From NCBI GenBank assembly GCA_916610825.1, contig OU744452.1, forward strand, positions 11,450,110 to 11,514,109: a stretch of DNA of 64,000 nucleotides, in the 5' to 3' direction. Shown piece after piece: positions 28,001 through 35,440 of the stretch. The notes beneath the pieces were generated by a model. That model made no database searches, was not told the DNA's origin, and saw nothing but the letters and a program-made list of their open reading frames with translations. The translations under genes and the position numbers were made by a program. This DNA is from Haliclystus octoradiatus (lineage: Eukaryota; Cnidaria; Staurozoa; Stauromedusae; Haliclystidae). How positions within the stretch are numbered: position 1 is the first letter of the stretch; each line of letters opens with the position of its first letter.

Positions 28001-31000
28001 GCAGGGTAGGGTCAGATTAAAATGAGCATCTGGCTATGCTAATAATTTATGATACATTTTATAAATCCAAAAATGATATTCTGACTATTTTTCGTACATA
28101 AAAAAATGATACACAAGAACTCTGAATTTGTCGTATATATTTAAATACAATAGAATAAGAGATAAAGATGAGGCAAAAACCATTTTCCGTCTTGATCTTT
28201 GTCTTTTACTCTGTAATGCTCTGTTTTAGCCAACATCAGTCCACAGAAATTTTCATAGACACATGTGGATCTGAGTCTACACTCAATATAATAATTTTTT
28301 TTAATTTACTATTATATATTTGAATACAGCTATAGGTAAATATTGAAATGGTCTTACCTATAACACTATTTACAGTAGATTCCTTAGTAAATTATTTAAC
28401 GAGAGTAAAGAAGAATTTAACACAATAAAGCATATCGAGCAAATTTTGAGGTCAATTAATTTTAAAAATGAAGTTGAAAACAAAAGCAAATTCATTGAAA
28501 GTGAGTTAAGCTCGCACGCGACAGGCGAATTTAATTCGATTACGAGCGAGCTCAATTGCTATCAGGTTTGGTTGGCTCGTATAACCCATTCCTAAGATTT
28601 ATTCAAAACTGAAATCAATCAACAAGACTATTTTCTCGACCTTTCTGTCGTGTCTTTCCGTAGCAGCAGCAACGAGGATAAGGCTTTGATGTAGGCGCCG
28701 ACGTCACTTTCAAAATTTTGCCTAGTTTCTTGTAATAAAAACAACAGAACACAGCGAAGGCTGCTGGTCATTGTAATTTCTTTAATGACACTAATGAAAA
28801 ACAATAATTACAAATGCAACGCATTATCAACAAAAATTACTGATACTAAAATTATCAGACGAATAAAAGACATAAGTTGATAAGATTAATTTAATCCCAA
28901 CAACAATACGAAAAATATTACACCGCCACTGTAATTTATAACATGAGTTTTCTTAATTAACATATGTAAGCCTTGTAGACTAGTAGAATTCTATAGGAAT
29001 CCAAAATAATTTTCTTGATGAAGGGAATATACTGTTGTGTGGCCAACCAATCACACGAGAGACAATTCTATCTAAGACATTTATTCGGGAAGTACAGTAC
29101 GAAGAAAACACCGAAAGGACATTTTCGAAATGACCAACATTCTAATCAATTTGTTGTGACATTTAAATATATTTATTAAATATTTTATTAAATAGCTTAC
29201 CATTCTTTTTGAAATTTATTCCACATTATTTACGTTGATTTTAATTTTGCATATGCCTTAATCACTGATTTTACTTTTATATTAGCTTGATTAATTAATC
29301 ATTTTTATATTACCTTTTAACAGTTGCGGTATGTTTCTTTAATGTGTATTAGCATAACTAGACTATTATCAACTTCCCTTGACCCTTGTCTATTGATTTC
29401 TACTTATTTATGACTTGGCTCCCTTTTAAATCTCTACGAGAGTGAACGCTATAAGATAGACTCTCAATCATGTTACCCTCATAACTGGATATAGTATGTA
29501 GTTAATAGTTTATGTTGTTAGTATAATCTAAACCTATTTCCACCCTCTCTTGTATAAGTCAAGTTTGTAAGTTAGTTTGTTAATTAAATGTTGAATAGAA
29601 CGTAGATAGTGCGATCATTTTGAGAATAAACCTTTACAATTCCTTGAAAATGCAATCTTTCCTAACTCGACCGGAGCTCCCTGCTTGGAATTTATTTATC
29701 AAACCTGCATGCTTCTAAGGAATGCCAACATTTTTCTCTCACTTCAGGTTTTGAGTGAATATATTTTTGAATGGGAGAAAAGTTATAAAGCTTATCGATG
29801 AAGGATAAGTCTTCATGACAGTAATAGTGTTTATTATCTTTATCTGTGTTTTTGACTCATCCTTTATGTAACAGCAGATCAGGTAAATACTGCAGCCAAT
29901 CAAATCTCCGTCGTATCTATTATGTCTGTTGGTAATTGTTGTCAACTCCTTCTTGTGTTATCATTGTTTCTTCGAAAGTATCGATAGTATTCCCCATAAC
30001 TATTACTATTGGTAATACGACTGACTGTTGCTAAACTACTGACAGGGAGAATATGCAAAGGGGGATATGGGCCGTTACGGGGGTTGGTATTTGGTGGAGC
30101 GAGAAGTGGTAAGCGAATGGTGTGTGGTAGTGTGGCTGTCTGTCTCTCGAAAATCAAAAGAAAAACACAGAAAATAAAACAAAATCAACAGGTTTAAAAA
30201 TGCATCATGCCCTGGACTAATAATGTAAAGGAGAACAGGCAAATAATATTCTGTAGAAGCCACACACAGGCAGCGTTATTACGATTGGTAATTTAGGGTA
30301 CCTAACGCCCACGAAGCAACATTCGTATTGAAGAAGCAGTCACTCCCTGTCAGTAGTGTAGCAGCAGTCAGACGAATTGTCTAGACTTCTTCACACCAAA
30401 GCGTAAAATAATAGGGCAAAGATTGAATTATAAAACACGCTTCTCTATCTAGTCAATTTGAAATTCACTTCAGGTGCACATGACACCACAAAATTTTAAC
30501 ACAGATTTGGGTAGCTGAAGTTAAATGTGAAGATGGTGACAATGGCTTTATAATTTGGCAGGAGGCTTGCACAAGAAGAGATATTTAATATGGAAGCAAC
30601 AATAATTTCGATCATTCTCTCTCTCAAAACTCGGAACGACAGTCCTTGTGGTTGAAGGACATTTTAGTTACATATCTATATATAATGGCCTTAGTTTTGT
30701 CAAGATATTATAATAGAACCAAGATAGTGTAACTCAGATTTATGTTTGAAAGAGTTTTAAACAGGCCAACATTATCTCACTTTTGTGAAAATCAACATTA
30801 TCTCACTTTTGTGAAAATCAACCAAATAAAATGTATTTAACCTCCTCAAGTATTGAATAATGCAGATTTAAAAACAACATCTTCGTCAAACATCAATAAC
30901 ATCTTCTAAAGTCAATCTTTGTTGACCCAATATCGATCATTTCCAAACATTTTGATCGCGCTTCTGACACGGCAAGATCACTGAGAATTGGCCTTCAAAG

Positions 31001-34000
31001 CTACTTTAACATCATCTCGTTTTGATGCGAAAAAATTTCCGGGGTTCAGATTATCAAACAAACAAACTTTGGTTGTGAAAAGTAAAAAATATATTCCCGC
31101 GGTTCAGATGAAATCATGAAACCCGGTTCTGATATATTTTTTTGCCACGCGCGACATTTCAAAACATATTGAATATCAGCAATGTTTAATAAATGTTTTA
31201 ATTTTCAGAAGAAACTAAGTTTGTTTGTTTGATAATGACACTCGGAAATTTTTTGCATCAAAACGAGATGATATTGAAATAGCTTTAAAGGCAAATTCTC
31301 AGTGATTCTGAATTTGAGGTGTTATTGATGTCTGACAAAGATGTTGTTGAAATTTGCATTATTCAATACTTATTTGGTTGATTTTTACAAGAGTAAGATA
31401 ATATTATGGTCTGTTTAAAACTCTTTCAAACACAAATCTGAGTTAGATTATCTTGGTTCTATTATAATATCTTGGTGTTGTGGTTAGGACGATAAACCTC
31501 CGTGTAGGGTCGTCGGTCCAATTCATGGCAGAAGAAATAGTGCCATAAAGGGCATCCGGTCATTAAACTGACACGCGACCCTATTTATAACAATAACAAC
31601 AACAAGCTAACAAACAAACCAAGTGCAAAAATTGAAAAGCTAGCAGCTTAACCGATTTAAAGTGAAGCGATAAAGGCAACAACAACACAATGTAAACGAA
31701 TAATTGCATGGTGCACAATTTCATCAGAGGTTTCGCACAGGGAAACCAAAAGTCAACTACAAATCTCAATGAATCATAGTCCGATACCACATAGTAACAA
31801 TAACTTACTTTGATTTGAGAGTTTTCCATATAGTTTCTTATATTCCCATTGATACTGTAAGCCAATGCAAACGAAGTTGTTCGATAAGATTCATACCGTT
31901 GCTGGTACACTGGGATGTCGTATACGGTTTGAGACCAGTATACATGGCGTCGTTTATATTTTTTTATTGTACACCCACCAAACAAATTCCAAGCACTACA
32001 TGTCTCAATCGTAGTCTCTCGGGAATGTGTAACATGTCGAGGGTCATGACGAATAATAACTGCGTACTGAAGAGTGAAACCTTTAATAAGAATTCCAGTG
32101 ATTATGTTTGTTCCTAAAAACTGAACTTCAAACCATGGGCTCGTGGATGGAGATATATTCGGAAAGTTGTTTGGACACCATATTATTGATGCATCAATTG
32201 AACCATGAATTGGCTTGAATTGATAATAATAGGAAAGATATGAAGATGCAACGTATTCCAGTGCATTTGGTCTTTCACTACATCCTAAAGAATAAAATTA
32301 TGCTATTTGTTCAATGAAAGGAGTTGATGTCACAAAGCTTTTTGAAATAAACATAAGCCATGCCGTTATTTGAGATGTCATATTTTCAGTTAAAATCGAT
32401 GCAAAATCGTGCTCTCATCTCTTGCATCAATCAAAATATTGAATGTCGTATTTGACTTCTTTAAGTAAAATGCCATGTTACTTTTATAAATAAGGAAAGG
32501 AAATCCTTATTTGAATCAAGTACCATTATTTTGATTAGTCTATTATTTCGTATAAAGTCAAGATTAGCACGTTTTTTTGTGTGTGTTAATATTTGGTTGT
32601 TGAAGGTAAAATTCATGCCAAATATGCTCTTGAATATTCTTCCCCAAGAATGTTCCAAAAATTCATGCAAACTTTGTGAAATCTTCCAAAGCCAGATATC
32701 TTTGTTCAACATTATATTATTTTGTGTCGGATCAATAGTATGTATTTATGGATGTATGTATTTATTTGACTGTATACAAAAATTTTATTGTAGAAGTACA
32801 TGCGGAAATATTGAACTGTTGTTCACATAATCAGGGAAATCCCATAAGCAATTAATAATTGAATGATCAATTGATGATCTCATTTAATTATGACGGTTTA
32901 TTCATTTTGTAAGGTATCATAACATTTCGGCACATGAGAGTAACAGACTTGAGGAAATGGCCAGTCGAAACATCTTGATATTAAAATATGATGAAATGAG
33001 CTACTTGAAAGTGTGTATTCCTGGAATGATTGGGTCGAGGCTCTGATAGGGGGATATGATCTGCCAATTTAGGGTAACATTTCCTCAACCTCCTTTTGCT
33101 ATGAGTTTAACTTTTGATGCTCCCTGACTTCATTCAAAAATTTAGTTTTTAATGAAACTAGATGTACAACTTTCATTTTCAGGAATCATTTTCGAAAATT
33201 TATAGATTTTTTCTCAAGTTGTAAATATGGCATCATACGGTAAATATTAAAGATATTAACTAAAAATAAAGAATCGAACGTTTAAATATATTTTATTTCT
33301 ATAAGTTTATTCGAAATAAGCGATAATTTCATTTTCACTGAAATACATTAAGACTCATTCCGAATGCCCTATTCTGTAAAGCCCCGTCCAAGTAAAGCCA
33401 ACATTTCACAACATTTGATAAAATTTTGCATCAATGTTGTGAAAATGCTGGATGGTGTGGCCAAATGAAGACAGCATTTTGACAATACCAATCGCCGGTG
33501 CTGGCTAAATGCTGGAAAAATGCTGGCTGGGGTGGCCAAATAAAGCCAGCATCTTCACAACACCCGGAGCCGGAAAGAAATCATCTTCGGCGTCATTCGA
33601 TCAAGATTTGTATTTATTCAAATTATTCTCGTTCAATAATATCTTTCTTTTTGGTTGTCTTTCTTTGCTCTACTTCGTGGGCTATTTTAAATTAAACTTC
33701 ACTACGTTTTAATAATCAGTCTCTGTTGTTGAATTGTAACTTGTACTTTCTTTGTCGGTATGAATGTCGTAGTTGTGTCTTCCATCGCAGAAATATTAAA
33801 ATCACTTGAAAATTTTGAATAAAGAGCAAAAACTGCTACAGAAAATGGCAAACTATACTATTTGCATTTTACGTCTCTATGAATGATAAATCAAAATTTT
33901 CATGGCAAGTTTTTGAGCCAAACTAAAATCATTATGTAGTCATTGACCAATAGAGGTGTTTTTTTCATTTTTTGAAATTCGAATATGTCAAATATTGTGT

Positions 34001-35257
34001 ATTGTGAAAATGCTCGCTGGGGTGGCCAAATGAAGCCAGCATTTTTGTAACATCGATGTGAAAAAGCTTACTTATACTATTTTGTAGTCAATATCTCGGT
34101 TTTTCAACTCGTTATATGTAGTGTTTTCCACTGACTCTCATAGAGTTGTTACTTTTACGTTATGGACTAAACTTTCCATTAAGCACTAGCTAATAAACAA
34201 GAAGTTCTGCTTACATTAGTGGTACTACATGCAATTTCATAGTTTGGCACCTTCGGAGTCTTCATTTTCTGCTGTATTAATTAGCTGTATCTTGTGGTTC
34301 TGTAGTGATTATCATTTTCATGTTTGAGGCGCAGCTCTATTTGGACTGAAAATTTTGCGAAGTATGTCTGATGTCCGAAAGTGCCACTTACCTAGTTCCA
34401 AGAATGTTCGTCCGATGTTGGTTTTTACGCTTTTAGTATACGGAGGTTTGAATCGAATAATATTTTATAGTCTGTTTCTTTCCTTATGACACGAAGATGC
34501 ATGTCTTGCTTGGTAGTTGAAACGCGAAACGCTAATTACAATTTTAGCATTTTAGATCAATTCCCCAGGCTGAAATCGAGGTTTGGTGCTGAGTTGACTT
34601 TCGGGAAATTTACCAACACAGTAAGACCACAAATCAAAAATGGATTTGGTCAATTACATTATGACATCATCATCATCATCATCATCATTTTTTCAGAACC
34701 TGATAAGTTTTACAATAACCTTTTTTCACAGGACAGACTTTTTTTCTCTGCAGCAGAGACGTACAGGGTCAATTTTTACCCCATGTTCGTAGCAATGTAG
34801 AGTTTGCTTAGCTAGAGAAAATCGGCAAGTTTCTACTTGTTTGTATCAATGTAAAAGAGCATTATATGCTCATTTTGGTCAACGAATTAAAATAAAATTG
34901 CACACATGCACATCTTCATACAAGACGTTGAGGCGTTATTGTGCCATCTGCGCAGCAATAAATAAAATTATAAAATATTTTATGTACTCACATCTAAAAT
35001 ATTCGTTAGATCGAAAGTTCGGAAAAATATGGTTAAAGGAAGAATCAAATGATAAAAAGTGTTAACTGCAGAATGAGATCCTCTTAAATCTTACCATTAG
35101 TAGACTTGTGATTCTCAGTAGTTAGTGATTCAAAATGCATTAAAAAGAGCATCAAAAGTAATAGGAAATGATATGTAGTGACACAATTATTTGAATTCAG
35201 GTTTCTTCTTCTGTCACTATTAACTAGAATAACAGCATTTCCTTGTTGCATCATCAT
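3838..35257 (-). CDS. secreted mosaic protein: F5/8C, laminin-G, DNRLRE, MAM and EGF modules (20-exon gene)
   Basis: Twenty exons listed separately here join into one 5541-nt reading frame (1846 residues). It begins with a hydrophobic leader and ends at TAA 3838-3840. Module order: leader, F5/8C-1, F5/8C-2, laminin-G N-half, DNRLRE-1, short F5/8C-3, laminin-G C-half, linker, DNRLRE-2, MAM, three-exon laminin-G, EGF-like, one-exon laminin-G, C-tail. Module borders fall at phase-1 introns and internal splits use phase 0 or 2, the usual layout of exon-shuffled extracellular proteins. No transmembrane segment was seen, so a secreted or matrix protein that binds glycans or cell surfaces is inferred from the families. 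No orthologue is recognised. Start: three tandem in-frame ATGs at 35249-35257, with TATAAAA about 55 nt upstream. Uncertain points are the donors of exons 15 and 20 and whether the distal exon pair at 51.3 and 44.4 kb is an alternative 5' end. Confidence 0.75.
4308..4901 (-). CDS. mosaic gene exon 19: complete laminin-G-like domain
   Basis: A 594-nt exon, phase 1 to phase 1 (acceptor TTAACAG, donor GAG/GTAGGT), encodes 198 residues forming one laminin-G/pentraxin-type jelly roll. Visible landmarks: CAGGYSISMWL (strand after the first cysteine pair), ELIPIFSSGNF, FEFYYNGILQDL, and the closing strand IQLGGMVCIDELVLNTKPL, typical of laminin-G-3 domains. The module is likely adhesive or glycan-binding, by family only. 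Confidence 0.8.
5634..5741 (-). CDS. mosaic gene exon 18: EGF-like six-cysteine module
   Basis: A 108-nt exon, phase 1-1, with acceptor TCTATAG and donor G/GTAAGC. It encodes about 36 residues with exactly six cysteines (C-x3-C-x3-C-x6-C-x-C-x11-C), the spacing of a small EGF-like domain joining the two C-terminal laminin-G domains. It is too short to be reported by a simple ORF scan but is strongly supported by phase and cysteine pattern. Confidence 0.75.
5742..7074 (-). other. intron 17
   Basis: AT-rich intron. A short phrase, GAGAAAGTGTGCCATTAA, occurs twice (about 5922 and 6269), indicating a small duplication or repeat fragment. No coding signal supported. Confidence 0.5.
7075..7270 (-). 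CDS. mosaic gene exon 17: third part of split laminin-G
   Basis: 196 nt, phase 0 in and phase 1 out (acceptor TTTTGTAG, donor ATG/GTAAGA). It carries the C-terminal strands of a laminin-G fold, including MLLGAYFNTEHANV and the closing strand VYCVQLFTSAMELYQI. It continues exon 16, which ends in phase 0. Confidence 0.75.
8318..8465 (-). CDS. mosaic gene exon 16: second part of split laminin-G
   Basis: 148 nt, phase 2 in and phase 0 out (acceptor AATTTAG, donor CAG/GTATGA). It encodes the central laminin-G strands, with ERIIIKVIYDWITIAIVYD followed by TVTMHYGTQ, matching the W-x-x-I-x-V-x-Y-D signature before the ligand-strand. No stop in frame, and no ATG in the exon. Confidence 0.75.
8940..9110. 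repeat. (ATC)n-containing dispersed repeat R2, copy 1
   Basis: An (ATC/CAT)n run at about 9027-9050 is followed by TTTATTCAGAACC, an AAGTTATA block and TTTTTTCAAAGGAC. The same order occurs at 34664-34750 and in a weaker form near 60325-60370, so the microsatellite belongs to a dispersed element (tail of a LINE or SINE). Confidence 0.6.
9424..9799 (-). CDS. mosaic gene exon 15: first part of split laminin-G
   Basis: 376 nt, phase 1 in (acceptor TTGTAG) and phase 2 out. It opens with an ALMMFPLKENFEQL type start of the laminin-G-3 class and carries the strand LLFQVHFWANEESKVTII. The donor could be CG/GTATTC (9423) or CA/GTGATA (9414). Both are in phase 2 and differ by three residues. Confidence 0.7.
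11164..11281 (-). CDS. mosaic gene exon 14: C-terminal part of MAM domain
   Basis: 118 nt, phase 0 in and phase 1 out (acceptor TTTTGGCAG, donor AAG/GTACTT). It encodes ITIISTPGKNEFSDVFLDQF then EFSVESC, which matches the end of MAM domains (hydrophobic strand, glycine turn, an acidic/aliphatic strand and a final cysteine). It joins exon 13 without a frame change. Confidence 0.75.
11731..11814 (-). pseudogene. 84-nt orphan MAM-like exon inside intron 13
   Basis: Acceptor GATTAG and an excellent donor GTAAGA bound a phase 1-1 segment of 84 nt whose open frame includes LLFYVTVYSINEPYGVLISV. This resembles the FWYQVINNDFGLLVIRI strand pair of exon 13. It sits between two phase-0 splice sites. 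If included there, it would be read in another frame and hit a TGA, so it is a relic of a duplicated MAM exon or a poison exon. Confidence 0.4.
12217..12509 (-). CDS. mosaic gene exon 13: N-terminal part of MAM domain
   Basis: 293 nt, phase 1 in and phase 0 out (acceptor GATTTCAG, donor CAG/GTATTA). It shows the MAM core: HATLYHLPPTPPIYSCFKFW, then YQVINNDFGLLVIRI, then a tryptophan strand KSWVPVTLPL. MAM domains occur in adhesive extracellular and receptor proteins. The family is assigned from the strand order and the conserved cysteine. Confidence 0.75.
13059..13461 (+). pseudogene. nested plus-strand ORF pair with leader peptide, possibly CUB-like, frameshifted
   Basis: An ATG at 13059 opens a hydrophobic leader (ILLLLIFETIVL) followed by a short secreted-looking segment ending at a TGA next to a T run (13155-13162). 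The adjacent frame then runs open from 13159 to TGA 13459-13461 with VTVRAWLGVYLELKIIF and a final tyrosine and cysteine, loosely like a CUB fold. The two frames overlap at the T run, which suggests one frameshift in a former single-exon gene, antisense in intron 12 of the mosaic gene. Assignment is weak. Confidence 0.3.
14155..14709 (-). CDS. mosaic gene exon 12: DNRLRE/CBM96-like domain 2
   Basis: 555 nt, phase 1-1 (acceptor TTTTTCAG, donor CA A/GTTAGT). One β-sandwich domain of about 185 residues: an early aliphatic strand, then TAIKSARLRLTMNK, LVVQMYMF, a VDIGQLLSTFV strand, PYLVITPVD, and the closing NAELLLEYTEP. This order resembles the DNRLRE (CBM96) fold. The same module occurs in exon 7, so a duplicated module is certain even if the family name is not. 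Confidence 0.65.
15793..15897 (-). CDS. mosaic gene exon 11: short linker exon
   Basis: 105 nt, phase 1-1 (acceptor ATCTAG, donor AAGG/GTAAGC), open throughout. It encodes 35 residues with two cysteines (SPRCLSPGSSSNCTDVTL). No domain is recognised. It links the laminin-G C-half to DNRLRE-2 and may form one disulfide loop. Confidence 0.6.
15898..17752 (-). other. intron 10
   Basis: No exon seen. A block near 16140-16260 (TAGAGTCTGCTAACTCGAGG, then ACAAAAGCTT) weakly matches 325-365, suggesting another old dispersed repeat. A short tandem ACACAGCCTG duplication occurs near 17117. Confidence 0.4.
17753..18172 (-). CDS. mosaic gene exon 10: C-terminal half of a laminin-G-like domain
   Basis: 420 nt, phase 1-1 (acceptor TTTTTAG, donor ACACAA/GTGAGT). 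Landmarks: STLLGMGYSGDAIGGPGLGF, SWTNLVVTYGKLSGLTIYEN, GEKVGTSNS, YITVGYGYEHAYR and the final strand FISILKVWRWTL. These are the second half of a laminin-G-3 domain. The first half is not in the preceding exon, which closes an F5/8C domain, but an N-half is found in exon 6. Confidence 0.75.
19055..19193 (-). CDS. mosaic gene exon 9: C-terminal part of short F5/8C domain 3
   Basis: 139 nt, phase 0 in and phase 1 out (acceptor ATTCCAG, donor GACA/GTAAGA). It encodes SYIRRLPKLVVADYLKLVC followed by GIVLHGC, the discoidin ending in which an R-I/L-x-P strand is followed by an x-L-x-G-C strand. Confidence 0.75.
19311..19377. repeat. small inverted repeat
   Basis: CAGGATAGTCCGATGAG and, about 35 bp on, CATCGGATTATCCTG form imperfect arms of roughly 15 bp. 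This is likely a short hairpin or MITE fragment within intron 8. Confidence 0.5.
20499..20704 (-). CDS. mosaic gene exon 8: N-terminal part of short F5/8C domain 3
   Basis: 206 nt, phase 1 in and phase 0 out (acceptor TATTTAG, donor GCG/GTAAGA). It contains the discoidin core NWYNFHVEYSYDGNQWHSVL, equivalent to the VxxYxVxYSxDGxxW strand pair. The usual N-terminal CxxPLG part of F5/8C is absent, so the domain is compact or truncated at its start. Confidence 0.75.
21208..21435. mobile_element. MITE-like element (TCGGCCCTATTTCC ends)
   Basis: TCGGCCCTATTTCCGGGGG at the left and its imperfect inverse (read from the right end as GTCGGGCTATTTCAGG) flank about 230 bp. Internal GGGACGTGTCATTTTTAATG resembles GGGCGTGTTCCATTTTAATG in the element at 36400-36793, so the two are probably related. 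Confidence 0.4.
21866..22100. repeat. dispersed repeat R3, copy 1
   Basis: This is strongly similar, in the same orientation, to 51989-52280. Shared runs include GGGAAGTTTATTATTTCAAA, ACAACGCCAGAATAT, and a TAGAAATAT-rich 3' part. It sits within intron 7. No coding frame or inverted termini seen. Confidence 0.7.
22771..23301 (-). CDS. mosaic gene exon 7: DNRLRE/CBM96-like domain 1
   Basis: 531 nt, phase 1-1 (acceptor AATTTCAG, donor CCAG/GTAAAT). It has the same plan as exon 12: IIEAKLEIYPYKGIVAKNVT, LRLAIKN, a long middle with GSHIKLQFDS, SLSIFALSS, and the closing RPKLTVKSLEP. About 177 residues form one β-sandwich. Carbohydrate or surface binding is inferred from the CBM96 family only. 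Confidence 0.65.
23861..24975. mobile_element. non-autonomous hAT-like DNA transposon
   Basis: The left end CAGTGGCGGATCCAGGGG and right end CTGGATCCGCCCCTG are imperfect terminal inverted repeats of the CAG..GGCGGATCCAG type common among hAT-derived elements. The flanks AAGTAAAT (23853-23860) and AAGAAAAT (24976-24983) form an 8-bp target-site duplication with one mismatch. No transposase frame in the 1115 bp. It is inserted in intron 6 between the laminin-G N-half and DNRLRE-1. Confidence 0.8.
25668..25898 (-). CDS. mosaic gene exon 6: N-terminal half of a laminin-G-like domain
   Basis: 231 nt, phase 1-1 (acceptor GATTTCAG, donor ACG/GTGAGC). It begins EWHFYNIDGGIISDVKGNFD, the W-x-F ... 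D-x-x-G start of laminin-G-3, and ends CILNPYNCRQGFSVSMWF, the conserved C..NP..C..GFS strand. The next exon is DNRLRE-1, so the domain is cut in the middle. The matching C-half lies three exons later (exon 10). Confidence 0.75.
26206..26419 (-). CDS. mosaic gene exon 5: C-terminal part of F5/8C domain 2
   Basis: 214 nt, phase 0 in and phase 1 out (acceptor TTTCTAG, donor ATG/GTATAT). It contains KRFRAIRFLFQTWQQE then SFAVDVLGF, the discoidin closing strands, followed by a CxxC-containing tail. The final G-C of typical discoidin is replaced by G-F here. Confidence 0.7.
26929..27263 (-). CDS. mosaic gene exon 4: N-terminal part of F5/8C domain 2
   Basis: 335 nt, phase 1 in and phase 0 out (acceptor GTTTCAG, donor TTG/GTGAGT). 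It opens with VLGMTSGVILSKQIDVSS, the LGMxxGxIxxxQIxxSS signature of F5/8C, then GRLHKDMTGWYPDIDN and the strand YRLDGFEVLS. The donor is a consensus site, so the frame beyond it is intronic. Confidence 0.8.
27781..27943 (-). CDS. mosaic gene exon 3: C-terminal part of F5/8C domain 1
   Basis: 163 nt, phase 0 in and phase 1 out (acceptor TTGTTTAG, donor CCA/GTAAGT). It encodes TAIRIMPQTFTGRPCLKVAV followed by YGC, a textbook discoidin C-terminus. It is the only phase-0 discoidin C-half found downstream of both N-half exons (32.3 kb and 44.4 kb). Confidence 0.85.
28590..28790. repeat. dispersed repeat family R1, copy 2
   Basis: Second copy of the repeat at 1343-1535, same orientation, in intron 2. 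It carries a TTTCTGTCGTGTCTTTCCGT start and AAGGCTGCTGGTCATTG near the end. Confidence 0.65.
28800..30700. other. intron 2, left part: no feature seen
   Basis: AT-rich DNA without a supported exon. A G-rich stretch at 30050-30160 gives overlapping short frames on both strands but no recognisable product or splice context. Confidence 0.4.
30701..31474. mobile_element. foldback DNA element, 774 bp, arms about 280-330 bp
   Basis: CAAGATATTATAATAGAACC at the left is mirrored by the right end (GGTTCTATTATAATATCTTG). The inverted match continues inward through CAGATTTATGTTTGAAAGAG, the AACATCTTC block, and ATCATCTCGTTTTGATGC up to the motif CAGATTATCAAACAAACAAA. The short centre contains GGTTCAGATGAAATCATGAA. 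A 26-bp unit is tandemly duplicated at about 30769-30822. A half copy lies at 60568-60918. Confidence 0.8.
31478..31615 (+). mobile_element. tRNA-like SINE candidate
   Basis: TGTGGTTAGGACG resembles a pol III A box, and GGTCCAATTC about 35 bp on resembles a weak B box. A unique-looking body (GGGCATCCGGTCATTAAACT) and an AACAATAACAACAAC tail follow. It abuts the right end of the foldback element. Only one copy is seen here. Confidence 0.35.
31809..32284 (-). CDS. mosaic gene exon 2 (proximal): N-terminal part of F5/8C domain 1
   Basis: 476 nt, phase 1 in and phase 0 out (acceptor TTCTTTAG, donor AAA/GTAAGT). It runs CSERPNALEYVASSYLSYYY, IIWCPNN, SPWFEVQFLGTNIITGILIK, then a long basic loop with two cysteines (ETCSAWNLFGGC), and RTTSFALAYSINGNIRNYM. 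This is a discoidin N-half with an insertion between the ligand-side strands. The distal homologue is at 43902-44368. Confidence 0.85.
33370..34060. repeat. cluster of short hairpin repeats (GCTGGCTGGGGTGGCC family)
   Basis: At least three units near 33447-33490, 33517-33556 and 34007-34053 share AAATGCTGGCTGGGGTGGCC then AAATGAAGCCAGCATTTT. Each unit folds on itself because AATGCTGGCT pairs with AGCCAGCATT. A further inverted pair (TTCACAACATTTGAT and ATCAATGTTGTGAA) flanks the first unit. Probably MITE fragments. Confidence 0.6.
34664..34750. repeat. (ATC)n-containing dispersed repeat R2, copy 2
   Basis: A CATCATCATCAT run is followed by TTTTTTCAGAACC, AAGTTTTACAATAACC and TTTTTTCACAGGACAG, matching the order at 9027-9100. 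Confidence 0.6.
35095..35257 (-). CDS. mosaic gene exon 1 (proximal): leader peptide
   Basis: 163 nt of coding sequence, donor ATG/GTAAGA in phase 1. Three tandem ATGs (35249-35257) open it. A polar stretch of about 30 residues precedes the hydrophobic core YHFLLLLMLFLMHF, and the peptide ends in ENHKSTNG before the intron. It is homologous in length, position of hydrophobic core and end (KSxNG) to the distal exon at 51172-51319. Confidence 0.7.
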
Positions 35258-35440
35258 TTTGCTATATAGTTGATCAAAAGTAATTGAAAATATTACACTT
35301 TTGAGTGATTTTATAAACCATTTCTGCAGCAGGTAGATGTATTACTACTTTTCACAAACATAAAATAAATGTTCATCCACTGAATAAAGATCTATAACAA
35401 TGCTGTAAATATTTAATTCTCTGGATGCAAAATTGAAGCA
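35258..35440 (-). promoter_or_regulatory. proximal promoter/5'UTR block conserved with the distal copy
   Basis: TATAAAA (minus, 35309-35315) lies about 55 nt before the ATGs. The following block, with GCAGGTAGATG (plus strand), AAATGTTCA and ACAATGCTGTAAATATTT, is clearly conserved at 51320-51470. Conservation outside the coding exon suggests a functional promoter or 5'UTR, or recent duplication. Confidence 0.5.
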
